Shown here one piece after another: positions 23,983 to 36,237 of a DNA stretch of 64,000 bases. Position numbers and translations under genes: made by a program. The first letter of the stretch is position 1, and each line of letters starts with the position of its first letter. The notes below the pieces were generated by a model, which did not search any database, was not told the origin of the DNA, and worked only from the letters and a program-made list of their open reading frames with translations. This stretch comes from Cladopsammia gracilis (lineage: Eukaryota; Cnidaria; Anthozoa; Scleractinia; Dendrophylliidae): positions 3,212,501 through 3,276,500 of the forward strand of contig JAJGOT010000003.1 of assembly GCA_022457155.1 (NCBI GenBank), read 5' to 3'.

Positions 23983-26160
23983 TGTAATTATTTTTTATTC
24001 GTTTGTTGTTTACTTTACAGTTCATTAATGCGTTGACGACGTTGTCATTTGCCTTTCGATACCTCTTCTTTTAAATTTGCGGTTTATTTTTGTGTGCTTC
24101 TCTTTTAATTTGCCTGAAAAAAATATGTACTGTGTTTTTAAAGAAATTTCATCGTATTGTGGTTGGTCTGGTCGTTTTAACATTAATCAGACAGCCCAAC
24201 AGCGAAAATCCTTAACAAGTTTGTGAGCAAGTCACTGTTAAAAGTCAAATCAGACCATTACTGTAGCGGACCGAGGAGTAGGAAGTGGAGGTCAGGCCCT
24301 TAAGGCTGGGTTGTAGATGGTACGTTTCGGAACACCGTTTATGTCCAGGATTGCACGCAATCGCAAAAATAACAAGTTTACGTTATTTTGAGAACAAAAT
24401 AAGAAATGCTATTCAAATCTAACGAAAATAACAAGCTTGAGAATTTGTAGGAGTTTTGCTTGGGAGAAGAGTTGAATGGGACTGGATAAGGTTCAATTGG
24501 GGAACGCCCTTACCCCATCTCACAGAACACCTTTCATTTGTCGATCCACCAGTCGAGGGATACTGAACTTGAAGGGCCACTGTCCCAAGAAGGTTTGGGT
24601 TCGGCTGACGATGCGGTGGGGGCACCTGTTTTTTGGTGTTTGCATTTCTACAATAAGAATGAGAATGCCTGTAAATTTTATTTTTCGGGCTACTTGACGA
24701 CTCTTAAAACGGTCTACAATTTGACGGACGTTGACCCAAGGAGAGTTTTTGATGGAGAACCTTCACCCGGCCTTAGAAAACGACAACTATAGTCTTGTCT
24801 CCAGACCCAGATCCTTGACAAATGAATATGCCGGTGGGTTAGTAAGGTTTGGTATCGGTTCAAGATAATTTAGCCCTACCTATTTTGGGCTACTATTAAC
24901 CAAAAGTGAAAATTTATAAGGCAGAAGTTTGTCAGTAAAACAAATACGGTGTTTATAAATAAAATGGGATAACAATGATCCTAAATTCTAGTTGGTAGAG
25001 GGGACTAATATAAATAGAACACTGTCTAGGTATATGACAACAAGCCACATTAGTCGACCAAGTCACGTAGTCACAATCATTGTCAAACAATGCTAATTAT
25101 TACTTAGGCACGCCTTTTTCGCCTATTATTTCTTTCGAAAACATAGATATATATGCGTTAAATATTAGACAGTAAAACAGTCGGTTTTCCATCTTAATCT
25201 CAGTACGAAGCGCCGATCCTCGCGCGTGAGCCTCACCCACCCAATTTCGATATAGCTCGATAACGCTCAGGGGTCAGCGGCGCGAATCGCGGGCGACCGC
25301 GCGGGAAACCTGGAGCCAACCAATGGCCGGAATTTATGGGGTTTCCCTGTAACAAAAACAATGCCAATGGTTAAGCTCTGTGTTGAATGGGTTAAGAATG
25401 TTGTTTGCGTTTTTGGACAACCACGTCGATATTCTTTAAAATTTCAGTTTGAACAATTTTTTCGTTTCATCTGTAACAGGATGAAATTTTAGCTTGAACG
25501 AGACTTCACGAACCGTGCGTACATGTCCCAATCGCATGATATGAAAGTGAGCAACATCGTGCTGTTTTTATTCCTGTCATTATGTCCCTTCCCGTACAAA
25601 ATCGAAATCAACAAGGAAATATCCTGGAGTTCGGCGTAAGCTGCTTTGAACACAACATCAATGCGGGCAACTGACTCAAAATGTCGGTGAGTAATTCACG
25701 AGTGACGTAACGAATATGCGCAGTGGGTAATTCAGCTCTGTCCCCAGTGTCACGCTTCGTATTCACTCTCACCCCAGACCTTTTCGATCCCCTCGCATTC
25801 GTCTTTGCTTTGCTTTCGGTGGATTCTCGCAAAAATACCGACCACTGTCTTGTAGTCTAATTAAATATCTTGGTGAGCGATCAGCAAGACGAGAGTATGC
25901 GCAACGCGAATCCCTTCACGTCTCAGGTATAAACATTTAATTTTCAAGAGGGTGGGTCTTGGGACCATGCCAAACTACAGCCAAATGTGCATGCTGATAT
26001 CGTATCATAGGTCAAGCTGGAAGCTGATACGAGTTATAAAGCCTAATTTGAGGCAAAACACGGCTACTGCAAGTGTAGAAATAAATCGAATCAAACATCA
26101 TCCAGAATCGTATGCACGGAATTTTGCTACCGTTACGTAGTTAAGATTGCGAAGTAAAAG
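23983..26160 (-). other. upstream region of K1, duplicated also upstream of K2
   Basis: 23983-24470 matches 39013-40060 (minus the foldback at 39245-39797), and about 25310-26150 matches about 40250-40910. Landmarks are acgtttcggaacacc, tatggggtytccctgt and aataaatcgaatcaaacatc. 24113 is the conserved splice-acceptor edge of the 5' leader. About 24480-25300 has no counterpart upstream of K2 and no recognised gene. Confidence 0.75.
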
Positions 26161-26180
26161 CGTTGCCTTGATTCATGTTT

Positions 26181-26427
26181 ACCCCCCCGGGGGGGGGGAG
26201 TACTCCCATATAAACATGACGGGGTGCTCAGTTCTCGCACCTTTTTGGGGTCAAAATTTGTAAATGACCACCGTTGGAGTTTTCGCGGTACCTTTTGGGG
26301 TATTGAGCCGAAAAAATATGACCGAATATAACATGTGTTGTTTCAGAATTGGTACCTCTTAGGGGTAAAAATCGAAAATCAAGTTAGACGAGCACCCCCG
26401 TTATTTTTATATGGGAGTCCCACGGTA
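26181..26427. mobile_element. MITE-like inverted repeat of about 250 bp with G-run
   Basis: The ends agtactcccatataaacatg and ttatttttatatgggagtcc are imperfect inverted repeats enclosing gggtcaaaatttg and tggtacctcttaggggt. A decayed relative without the left end lies at about 40960-41150, upstream of K2. Confidence 0.6.
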
Positions 26428-28087
26428 AAATTATATTTCCAGACCCCTATTTTGAACTATATAAACAGTTTTCAAACACCGTAACGGTTAATTTTGAAAA
26501 TGTTTGTTGCTTAGCATACGAAACGTCAAGACATAGCCGGCGTGACAAGTTAAAAGTTGGAAGTCGGAAGTAAGAAAGCAGAAGTTGGAAGTTGGAAATC
26601 GGAAATGAGAAATCCCTCTTCGGCTTTCGTAAGATCGATATAATTTTCGATTTCCCTTTCAATTTCAGCGGCACATCACGCGAGGGTCACAAAGTCCATT
26701 GTCATGACTTCCTGTGGGAAATTTCCCTTGCATATATTTAAGGCATTGACTGCGGAGGAATTCTCGCAGCACTTTTTACTAAGATGCTGTTTCAGTCGGA
26801 CTCCAGCCAGAACGCTTTTAGCTTTATACACCAAGTTATGGAATGAGAAATTGCATTGCGGGAGCATCCTGAAAGTTTTAAAAGTAATGAAAGTTGTTGA
26901 ATTTCGTTGTGAATCGGCAAAAAGCATCAACTAACAATTTTCGCCGTCCGAGCAGAAGATCGCTTCACCAGCTTGACGCCTTTGAAGAGCGACATCGCAG
27001 AGAAAAGGTGTGATATATATATGAATTTGATTTTGACTGATAATAGTTTCCACCAGATGAGGCCCTGGAGATATACCGGATAGATTTCAAACTAGTATGA
27101 AACTGGCCTGGACCCCATATTCGACCCATATAGTGTAATTGATTTACCTCATCATGTGTTAATATAACAAATAGATTTTTAACTTCTAACTGTAGTAATA
27201 AATTGTATATATTATCGTTTGTCTCACGATGTAGTCACTTTATAGATCGCGACGTTTCGACGCTTACCTCTAGGCTTACTATGGACTTTGTATAGTCTGA
27301 AAAGTAAACCATCGATAAAATCGGTTTTGCACAACAGACAACCGGTTTCTGTAACATTTAGTTTTTTTACGGGGCAGGGTCGTTAGCCCTGCGCCCAACC
27401 CCCAACCTGGAAGGCCAGACGATCACCCTTTGTCTGCTCTCTACCCTTTGACCTGTTCGGCATGGGTGACTCTACCAGGAGTTCAAGACTCCCGCCGACA
27501 TAGCTCTAGGGGTCATTGAGACACACAAACTGCTCCACCACGATAAGGTGATGATCCCAATCGGCCTTATGCGCCTACTGGCGCGATGAGACATGATGAT
27601 GATGATGATGATGATGACAACAGACAACCCCTTACCAGTTCGCTTGAACTTAATATCGAAGAAATCAACTTTTTCAATAATTCCTTTCGGTGCACCGTTT
27701 TTGTTTTCAGTTGTCTTTATCGTAAAAGGAAAAACGGAAGTCTTTTGCTTTCAATCTCACCCCTGACAATGTGAAGCGAGGCTGTACACCACAACCAATG
27801 GATCTGTCCAAATTGTAGTGGTAGTAGTGAAATAAAAACACTTAATATACTAACATGATAAGCTAACTACAAGCAACAAAACTTAAGGTAGCTCCGTTTT
27901 TATTTCGGACGCACTCGTCAATGACAAACTTTTTTGAGTCATAACTTTTTTTAACAACAACAATTTATTCAACAACAAACAACAACAACAATGTATTCTT
28001 AGTATAATTCCTCGCGAAGCGAGGTTAATAAATTTGTCGTGCCTCGGGACTAAGCCGCGCGAATTCGAGCGAAAATATATTTATATT
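26428..28087. other. intergenic, repeats only
   Basis: Contains a weak hammerhead-like remnant on the minus strand (27245-27275, GAAACGUC core), and a GC-rich repeat at about 27370-27590 (ggttgggggttgggcgcag on the minus strand, a motif I associate with non-LTR elements of marine animals, not certain). A (GAT)n microsatellite is at 27593-27616, and aacaacaac-rich DNA at 27950-27995. No gene recognised. Confidence 0.45.
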
Positions 28088-28088
28088 C

Positions 28089-28141
<53 letters not shown>
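28088..28141. repeat. (TA)n microsatellite bordering repeat R1
   Basis: Nearly pure TA dinucleotides, ending exactly where R1 begins; R2 has a (TA)n at the equivalent edge. Confidence 0.9.
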
Positions 28142-28144
<3 letters not shown>

Positions 28145-28415
28145 GAAGATGTCCTGCAGTTGCCTGGCAACAGTGCAACGTGAGACAGTGGTACTACTTC
28201 ATGTAAGCCAAAAGAGGAGCATGGTAAACAAAGATGGCGGACGATAAACGGTACGCGAACCATCGAAAGGACCTATTACCAACGTATTTGATTTAAAAGA
28301 AGACGAAGTGGAATGGCGAAAAGCCTCATACGCAAATCGAGACGCCACCAAAGTTTCGACCCGCGGTGCACCCTCCCCCGAGCTTCGCGAGGTTCTGCGA
28401 GTCAAGTATTTCTAC
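28142..28415 (+). repeat. dispersed repeat R1 with small ATGGCGGAC-starting frame
   Basis: Homologous, in opposite orientation, to 46398-46648 (R2). Common landmarks: gtcctgcagttg, ctacttcatgtaagcc, gagcatggtaaacaaagatg and gtgcaccctcccccgagctt. From ATGGCGGACGATAAACGG (28230 onward) a frame MADDKRYANHRKDLLPT can be read. One base shift later it continues as KEDEVEWRKASYANRD and ends at VLRVKYFY stop. The EVEWRK.SYANR block is also readable in R2. Looks like a captured or element-encoded first exon; product unknown. Confidence 0.7.
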
Positions 28416-29786
28416 TGAATGGAAGCGTTGAATGAATGATTTGTTTGCCCTGCAAATAGCTGGAAAGCTAATCGGGGCGGGGCAAAACAAGTTATACATG
28501 AATAATACAGATATCTACAAAATCAAAAACCTTATACTATTGAAAAGCCTTGCAGATTGCACATAATAATGAATAAAAACACAGACGTTAAGTGATCTAA
28601 TTGAGTTAAGACAAGGAGTCTCTGACTATACTATAGTAAGAGACTATAGTAAGAGTTTTTACTCTAAAGCGATGGCTATAAAACGTTTCGAACGCTTACA
28701 GCTATTCTTTAGCAAATAATATGATAGAATTCGATTTAACTGGGAAAACCCTCCCTCACCAGTCTACCCGCACGAGGAAGGTCTGAGAAGCTTATGTGAG
28801 AGTTTTGGTGCTAAAAGCTATATATAAGAGGCGACAGCCTCTTTTCCTCCCACGTGGGACACATTTTCTTAGCTGTGCAAGAGGCGTAGCCTCGTTTTGG
28901 TGCGCAGCTTGTTTTCGTCCTATAACGTCATAAAATTACTGTTTTCATTCGGAACTCTGGCAGAAATCTTGAAGTCGTGGATAGCTTGATGTCGATTACA
29001 TCAAGGATTTTCTAGAAAAGGTCGTCTTAATCGGGCAGACAAATCGTCACTTATATAAAATCGTCCATTACAAAAATACAGCTTCAAACGACTAGTTCTT
29101 CTAGATATAACATGCTTCTTATAATAAAATAACCTTCGCACTACATCGAGAAAGAAGGTGCAACAAGAAACAACAATTTCTTCAAGGCAGATTTTGGTCA
29201 CGTGCTATAAGGCAACGAGGTCTGCTAACAGATCGAATTTCATTTGAGCGGCTAAAGAATTATTTTGAACTGCTCGCCGTGAACGAAACATAAATTTCGA
29301 ACGGCTAGCTGTGAACGACTATTGAAAAATTTCGAATGGAGTGAGTTTTCTGACAGAAATCGAACAAAACAAAAATAGGTCAGTTTATGTAAATAAGTGG
29401 CCCCAAGTCCCAGTCGATTGTGATTGGTCATCCGCGCGCCTATTTCTCACGTAATCGGCGCGCGGTCAAGTGGGTGTCCAATTACAGCTGTCCAACTACA
29501 AAAAAGTTGTAATTGGATAGCTGTAATTGGACACCTAAGTTGCGCGCGCTTCAATCAGTTGCATTTTAATGGCTCGTTTTTGCTGTTTTCCTTCCACTTT
29601 CAAACTGACAGAAAATATCCAAGACGTTTTTAGTACAAAATAGTCAACATAGCTTCTTAATCTCGAATTTGGTTATTGATGCGATTAATTAGTAATTGAA
29701 CTTCGTGTCGTACAATTCAGAGGTAATCGTGCTAATCGCGCTACGCGCTCGGCCGATTTGAAATTACTCGCCCGATTACTCCCTTT
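28416..29786. other. intergenic, no gene recognised
   Basis: About 28605-28660 has a short repeat (actatagtaagag twice). About 28820-28920 has gaggcgacagcctc-type inverted words. About 29480-29540 is a hairpin (tgtccaattacagctgtcca against tggatagctgtaattggaca). Confidence 0.45.
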
Positions 29787-30649
29787 ATAATATAGAGGGC
29801 AAAATTACTGAATGCTGATTGGCTGACGAAGAGGGCATTTTTTCTTAATTTAGGGCAAAATTACTCGCTCCTGATTGGTCGAGCATCAAAATTTCTCGCT
29901 CGTGATTGGTTGAGCGCTTCGTTCTCGTTGCATTCAGTTGGCTTGGCGGGATTTTGAAGAAAATTTACAAACAGAGCGCTCGCATCAGTTTCGCCGGAGA
30001 TTTTGTTATAAAAAAAGGAATGAAATCAGAAGATACCTAAGAAAGGAATTCCACAGGTGAATTACAGCATTTTACGCCAAACAGGAAGCGATTATTTGTG
30101 TCAAATCTTGGATTATTTAACTAGGCGCCAGCAGGCCAGTTTGCGACGTTGAAGACCTAGAAGAAATTCATTCATGGCGACAAAAGCTGGTTTTAAAGTT
30201 CCATCACTTCATTGAAAAATGCGGATTTCTGCGGACCTAAAGAAAAGAACTTTGACATATTTTGCTGAAAGGGAAAATATATGTTTAACAGGAGAACGAA
30301 TAAGGCTAAAAGACGTGAAAGAAAGCAATTAAATCGCCAAACGTGCAAGCAAGTTTGAACTCTCGTCATTTGTTGTTGTTATCAAAGCGGCAAAATCTTC
30401 AAAAATCTTCAAAACACAGGTACGGTTAAATAAAACTTGCTTTGTTTTTGTCGTTAAGTGTCTATATGTTTTCTAGATGTACATAACAGCGAAATGTATC
30501 TTTGACCGAATAGAAATTTATTCAACCACAGTGAGTTGAAAAGTTTTTCTTGTCAGTTTGCGAGGGAGTATTTTCACTTCGGTTGGTTTCAAGTCTGAGT
30601 CCTTAAAAAGTCTGAAAGGTTTCCCTATAATTTTGCCCTCTATATTATA
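29787..30649. mobile_element. 863-bp inverted-repeat element (TATAATATAGAGGGCAAAATTA ends)
   Basis: Left tip ataatatagagggcaaaatt and right tip aattttgccctctatattat are perfect inverted repeats of about 22 bp at 29787 and 30649. The first 150 bp repeat the theme gggcaaaattactcgctcctgattgg several times. No transposase frame. A/T flanks leave the target duplication (TA or TATA) unresolved. Confidence 0.8.
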
Positions 30650-31708
30650 AACAACTAATCGCATGTTCCCTCGTAAATTGTACTCCACTCAGTCCAATTA
30701 CTATTACTAATTAAGCGTGCGCGAACCTTAAACGCAAAACCGACGGTGTTTGCTTCACTGAATTACCAGTCTCCGTGTTAGCGCGAATATCAAAACAAAC
30801 TGGTCCGTGTCACTCGAGAGTTTAATGGCCTAACAAAGTGTGTGAGGCTTTTTCGATATTTTTATTGGTCCCGAGTAAATCCACGTTGAAGTTGGACAAT
30901 AGAAAATTGTTCTTTGCGCGTCACACTTTGGGGCGCCACGCGAAAGAGTATTTTTGGAATTGGAAGCCCAACACACTTTGGTGTATAAATATCCAGCAAA
31001 CAAACTGGCCAAGTTTCGTTAAAATCTGACAAATCTACATACCCTATTAATTAATTTGAACAGAGGCCATTCTCGCAAAAACAAACCTCGAGTTTTTGGC
31101 CTCGAAAGATTTTCACTGTTTTCACACCTCATTTAAGCGGCTGTCATCGTGGTCGTGCCGCCAACCAATGAAATGAAACATAGAACCCCCTGAAAAGCAT
31201 CGTCACACAGCAGTATATGTGAATTCAATTAACCGCCGATTAGTCAAGTGATTCAAAGGGAAAATTCAAAAGGAAAAACCATAGAAAAAACGGCAACGTT
31301 TCGCGCAACTGCAAACTCAAATGAGCGGAAGGAAAGTAACGAAAACGCAGCAAAATTGTTGTGGAAACAAACGAGTGAAAAGGGCCAGTGAGAGTTTTCA
31401 AAGAACAGAAATTCACCGAAAACACGCGCTGGTATCATCAGTAAATGCAGACGAGTAAGCTATTCATTCATCATGATTATTCTTTTACTCTTCGCCGCAG
31501 TTCTTTTCACTCGTGATCTCTACAATTCTGCTAACCAAAAATTTCCACTTTGGCTTTAATAGTCAAATTGTAAATCTTCAGGAAATGGAACAAGCGTAGA
31601 CGACGGTGTGAAACATGGAAAATGGCCGGGGAGAATACGCTATGACGCTACAATAGAATACCCTATGACGATGCGAATTGCGCTCCGCATTGCGATGTAA
31701 ACAAAATA
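30650..31708. other. K2 downstream intergenic, no gene recognised
   Basis: Contains generic repeat-like segments; a short open frame at 30838-31029 has no recognisable domain. Confidence 0.4.
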
Positions 31709-32106
31709 CACTGGACGAAAAAACGAATTTACTCAAGTTTGCACATTGAGCAAATATGTACAAATTTAGGCCTCTAAATTTGAACCAAATTTGCACTGGG
31801 TGTGAAGTGAATGTAAACATACATCTTTGCTCACGTGCAAATTGTGTGCAGATGTGGTGTAAATATACATCTGCGCAAAATTTACTATATCTTTGCTACC
31901 CCAAGCAAATCTCATATTTGCTCATCTTTGCAATGCCGAGCAAACATAAAGAAAATGCGGTATTTACCATCTTTGCTTTCTTTGCAAATAAAGTGCAAAT
32001 ATCAAGTTTGATTTGCTGCAAATATGGACAACGTTGTGCAAATTTGGTCTTTACTACATTTTTACTACTGTTTTGTCACCCATGTAAATCCAATTTTTCG
32101 TGCAGT
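31709..32106. mobile_element. CACTG-ended MITE of about 398 bp
   Basis: Starts cactggacgaaaaa and ends tttttcgtgcagtg, inverted repeats of about 24 bp. A possible 3-bp ata duplication flanks it, which would fit a CACTA-type (EnSpm) element. The interior repeats words such as gtgcaaat, tttgctc and caaatttg, as if built from short degenerate repeats. Confidence 0.7.
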
Positions 32107-32384
32107 GATATGCATAGCATGTAATGCGAGATCCCGCGGATAAAGTTTAGCGGGAAAAGTACAAGAAGGCTCTGCACTCCGGAAAGAGATTATCGCACCT
32201 TTTGCTACTTATCATCTATTCTCTTGAAACTCTTTTTTAAGAATATCTCGAGTTCTTTTAATGATTTTGCAAAACTTATTTCAATATTTTCTAGATTAAT
32301 GTTATATCTTCACAGAAATTAAAAAAAAAAATAAAATTATGCAAAATGGGACCAATAAAGGTCGTTTACAGTAACCTTAATAAG

Positions 32385-32546
32385 CAGGGGCGGATGCAGG
32401 ATTTTTCTTAGGAAGGGGTGCACCTCTAAGGAATGACGTAACTGAAGGGTGACGTAAACAAATTTTAAAAGCGAACAACGCAGACTAGGTCATCTCAGGG
32501 GGGGGGGGTGCGCACCCCCTGCACCCTCCCCCTAGATTCGCCCCTG
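32385..32546. mobile_element. 162-bp hAT-type MITE
   Basis: The ends caggggcggatgcagg and ctagattcgcccctg are the widely distributed hAT-like CAGGGGCGGATCCAGG type. The core is a G-run/C-run inverted repeat. ataag flanks both sides, a partial match to the expected 8-bp duplication. It lies about 100 bp downstream of the K2 stop codon. Confidence 0.75.
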
Positions 32547-32652
32547 ATAAGGTATGTCAATAGTTTGAGGCCACTCGACAACTCCATGTCGGCCTCCATG
32601 TAACTAGTCCTCTTTGATTGTTTTACTTGGTTACTCCGTTGCAAACCTTCGT

Positions 32653-32871
32653 CTAGCCGCTCTTGTTTTCTTCTATAACGGGCGTCTCCAGTTCTTCAAT
32701 AACGGATTCCATGTTTGGCCTTTTCCAAGGTTCTTCCATTATACAGCGCCTCGCGAGGTCTTCAAACTTGCCATTTCTCATTCCAGCCATTTGCCATTGT
32801 CGCTGCTGGGGGTCTGGTTGTTCCCTGGTGCATATTTCACAGAGGAGAACACCAAAACTGTACACATCAAC
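32653..32871 (-). CDS. K2 exon 2: C-lobe of the TKL-like kinase
   Basis: Follows an acceptor (tttaatag, then GTTGATGTG) and opens in frame VDVYSFGVLLCEI, completing exon 1, which ends ..QPIGCK at 37849. The DVYSFG block is kinase subdomain IX. RRCIMEEPWKRPNMESVIEELE is subdomain XI with its invariant-type Arg. The protein ends ..ENKSG with stop at 32653-32655. The lobe is shorter than in typical TKL kinases between subdomains IX and XI. The same codon boundary and acceptor occur in K3 (53006). The 4.98-kb intron between K2 exons is filled by transposons. Confidence 0.85.
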   Translation of the reverse strand, partial: VDVYSFGVLLCEICTREQPDPQQRQWQMAGMRNGKFEDLARRCIMEEPWKRPNMESVIEELETPVIEENKSG

Positions 32872-33353
32872 CTATTAAAGTAATACAAGATTAAAATGAG
32901 CATTCAAGTAAACTCCGTTTAGAGGAGTACAGAAATACAATAGCACCTTATGAAAAAAATACTCAACGGCCTCTCTTCTCGCTGAACTTGGGGATGAGAG
33001 TGGCTTTCCGTTTAGAGCAATTTACCGGTGTGCCGAAGGTGATGCATGGCTTCAAGTAAAACGACACCGTCTGTTACAGAAAAACTGTGGTTGTTTACCA
33101 TTTAAGAGAGAAAACTGGTTGGTCCACAGTTTGTGTAAGTTGAAATTCCTTTGCCGATTAAACGTGTTCCAGTTACCGACATTTAATCCGAAATTTGATT
33201 CTTCCCTACTTATGTAAATGTATTTTCTGTATTTCTAGCTATCTCTACCTAATTTATTTCTTTGTAAGTAGTGCGTAATAATAATAATAATTATGACTCG
33301 CTCCCTTGGTATGTATGTCGGCATGAGAACAGCCAGAGCTCAGACCTAAATGG

Positions 33354-33389
<36 letters not shown>
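33354..33389. repeat. (AAT)n microsatellite
   Basis: About 12 aat/taa triplets in the K2 intron; a shorter taa run lies at 33278-33291. Confidence 0.9.
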
Positions 33390-33547
33390 TATTAAAACTG
33401 GTGCAAGGCCTGAAAGTGGTGAGAAAAAAAAAATGGTTTGTTGATCTGGGTTTGGGAATTGCCTTTACTTTTCAGCTTTACTTATTTCTCTTACAAAATA
33501 GGCCTAATGAAGATCCTTGTAAACCTAGTGTACAATAATTCAACAAA

Positions 33548-35007
33548 ACTTGGATCGTCTTTCATGAGGACATAGTCATCCTCACTAACATCTTAAAGAG
33601 AAATTGTTTTCCTAATTATTTGATTGAGGGGGTTGTTAAGAAATATGTTTGGAAGATCAATGAGAAAGGTAAGTCAAATAATGCTAAGGGGGACTGAATG
33701 TTATTTTAAACTTCCATTTGTAAGTCCATTTTCAAAAATAGCACAAAGGCGCTTAACCCTTTGAGGACGTCCCGGCCAAAATCGTTCCTAATGGAACGAT
33801 AAGACTCCACTGCTTTAAAAAATTGCAACTTTCTCAATCGCGCGAACATTGCAGTTGTGTGCATTAACTAGAATGTCCTTCAAATTGAGACACCCAATAA
33901 ACACAAAAAAGTCAGCGATTTTCGCAGAATTTCAGCGTTTGAATTTGGAGAAGAACAAAAATGACCGTTTTTAACGTCATAGAAAAACAACAAAAATCAC
34001 GTTTTTGTCTTCAGTTTTTTTTTATTGAAATCATCGTTGCAAACCCAAAAGTCAACATTCACAGCAAAATTCAGTCCTAGTCCTACCTTAGAAGTTATTT
34101 TTTTTTTGCTCTTATTCGTTGCTGGGCCGAGCTGCAGCCTCTCGTTCTAGTGCATCCTGGCCTTGCCTCGATTTTCAGCATCACGACCGCACTGCATGCT
34201 GGGAAATATCGAGAATTTTTGACAGGGTTCGTTTCGTCCCCCACATATTTCATATTTATACTAAGTCCACAGCCACTCCGACCTACCACCGAAATTTCAC
34301 GCTTGTTGTGTTCTTCAGTGGTCGCAACTTCCAAAATATGCCGTGGTAGGTCGAGAAATTCATCCAGAGTCGAGTCCCAAAGCTGCTTCGTTTTGTGGCG
34401 GCCATTTTTCCAGTTCAACGATGAATGAGCCAAATTTGTAAACGAAGTACAACACCTAATTCGCTTCATTGAGAAAGTGGACTCTTAGCTACCTTCACGC
34501 TTAATGATGCTCATCAGGCAGCTACTAAAGATAAAAAATGGCTGTAAACTCCAAAAATCGCATACAAACCATATTTGATCTGTTCGTATCGCTTAACGAA
34601 GTTTGCAGGGCAAACAAATCAGTCAACTCTTTCATTATTATACTAATTATACATTGTTGTTGTTGTTTCTTGTTGAATAAATTGTTGTTGTTGTTGTTGT
34701 TAACGAAGCAAAAACACTACGTCAGAATGACGTTTCTTGTAAACTCGAGCCTTCAGTATTTTAGAACAGCAGCACTTTCCATGGTAACCCCAAATATGGA
34801 GTCACGAAATCCTATGGCTCGTTTATATGCAGAAAATCACTCAAAAACGTAAAAAGTCACGGTCGTCAAAGGGTTAAGACAAATTCGCAGACGCTATTGT
34901 AATGATAATTTCAACATCAAGATAGCCTTGGCACCCTTAAAAATAGGCAGTTTATTTAGCTCAAAAGATCCTATCCCTAAGGAGCTCCGTGCGGATGTGG
35001 TATATTA
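33548..35007 (+). pseudogene. Penelope-like element RT C-terminal fragment, interrupted by a TTAA element
   Basis: Part 1 (33548-33756) reads TWIVFHEDIVILTNILKRN.., then a stop, then FKLPFVSPFSKIAQRRL. Part 2 (from 34874) reads RQIRRRYC.., then KIALAPLKIGSLFSSKDPIP, then ELRADVVY stop. A 'K.gslFs.KD' block followed by VVY is typical of the segment between the reverse transcriptase and GIY-YIG domains of Penelope-like elements. The 1117-bp element at 33757-34873 interrupts the frame. Removing it with one TTAA restores a continuous AQRRL-RQIRRR reading. The fragment lies antisense within the K2 intron and is truncated before the endonuclease. Confidence 0.8.
33757..34873. mobile_element. 1117-bp TTAA-flanked element (piggyBac/Kolobok-like ends)
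   Basis: CCCTTTGAGGAC at the left and the inverse GTCGTCAAAGGG at the right are flanked by TTAA on both sides (33753-33756 and 34874-34877). TTAA specificity with CCC tips is characteristic of piggyBac-type elements; Kolobok is the alternative. The interior has a 124-codon minus frame (34095-34469) without recognised domain and a ttgttgttg/aacaacaac patch. No transposase, so non-autonomous. Confidence 0.88.
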
Positions 35008-35044
35008 AGCTACATTAATTTGCTTGTAAAATTTTTTAATAATG

Positions 35045-36025
35045 CTTAGAAAATGGTCACACCCACTCAGCGAATCAGTGCCCAGTATTTGTGTGCTCTA
35101 TATCCCATAAACTGTCTTAAATTATGTAAAGAGGCGGGGGCTTTGAAGCCCAGGGAAATTGTGGGGTAAAATAACTACTCATTAGTAAGCTCTATATAGA
35201 ACATACTAATGAATTCTTTTGTTTACCTTTGTCTTAAAGCCTAATTAGTATGCTCTATATAGAGCATACTAATGAGAAAATAGAGCATACTAATGAGTAT
35301 ATAGAGCATACTAATGAATTACAGGCTGCTAATTTAAACAAAAACAACAATAACAATTTTATTTGAAGTTTTCGCTTTACATAACTTAAGCAAGAGATTA
35401 ATCACCAAAATAACAAAACGAAATTCGACTTAACAATTTTTAGGAAAAATTAAACGAAAGGCTGGGTCTTTCTGCGTGTACCGGTACTCATTGCCTTCTA
35501 TTGTTTGTGAAGTATTGTATTTTTGGTCTTGTTTTGCATTTGTATTATTGTCGTTCTTTGTTCCTTTTGTTTTACGTCATCTATCCTCCGGTACAGACCG
35601 AAACAACCGAAAGACTGGTCTCACCGTCCTTTGGAATTCTGTCTCTTTCTGTTTGCTCAATTTCGTTCACTGTCGTAGACTTTTGGAAACGTGCACTTTT
35701 GTCGAATTCATATCATCCCCCAAGCACTCGGATATGTCTACGCTCTCAAAAGCAAGTAACTCTTGAGTGGCAAGGACGGCCTCAAGTTCCTCGAGCTCTG
35801 TATACTGGCTCATAGCCGGAGCAAATGAGTCATCAAAACAATAAAGAATAAACAAAGCTCCAAAGAAAGAAAAGCATTGTTATTCGTAAAATTCTACCAA
35901 CATTACGGCGACATCCAAAACAAAATAACAACGTGATTCCCAAGTGTGAATGACACAATTAAAATACGCTCATAAATACAATCTACTAACATATGTTTTC
36001 TTCGCGGATGTGACCATTTTCTAAG
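35045..36025. mobile_element. roughly 0.98-kb inverted-repeat element
   Basis: cttagaaaatggtcacaccc at the left end is matched by the inverse ggatgtgaccattttctaag at the right. No domain-bearing frame inside. Boundaries are uncertain because a further hairpin (36029-36169) directly follows. Confidence 0.6.
35178..35325. repeat. irregular repeats of tagagcatactaatgag
   Basis: The word agagcatactaatga appears three or more times in tandem plus once inverted (cattagtaagctctatata), giving a patch able to form alternative hairpins. Confidence 0.7.
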
Positions 36026-36028
36026 ACG

Positions 36029-36169
36029 GTTAGACAATGAACGCTCGTGTTCTATGGGATATAGCGCCTCTCGCATTAGATAGAAGTGCCACTCGGGCTA
36101 CGCCCTCGTGGACTTCTATCTATGCTCGAGGCACTATATCCCATAGAACACTCGCGTTCATTGTCTAAC
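36029..36169. repeat. 141-bp imperfect palindrome
   Basis: Arms ggttagacaatgaacgc and gcgttcattgtctaacc enclose further pairing ttctatgggatatag/ctatatcccatagaa. Likely a short foldback MITE in the K2 intron. Confidence 0.75.
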
Positions 36170-36237
36170 CCTTACATAAGGGTACTAACAAATAGAAATG
36201 AACCATTCCAATCACATAATTAGTCTGTATACCAAAT

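Noticed and set aside
24476..24792. Two overlapping frames between the K1 leader and its upstream block
   Set aside because: No recognisable domain, no counterpart upstream of K2, and competing frames on the same strand.
27245..27275. Hammerhead-like GAAACGUC word on the minus strand
   Set aside because: The CUGANGA core is not recognisable; only half of the motif remains.
34095..34469. 124-codon minus frame inside the TTAA element as a transposase
   Set aside because: No DDE/DDD pattern or zinc finger of piggyBac or Kolobok type is visible, and the element is too short.
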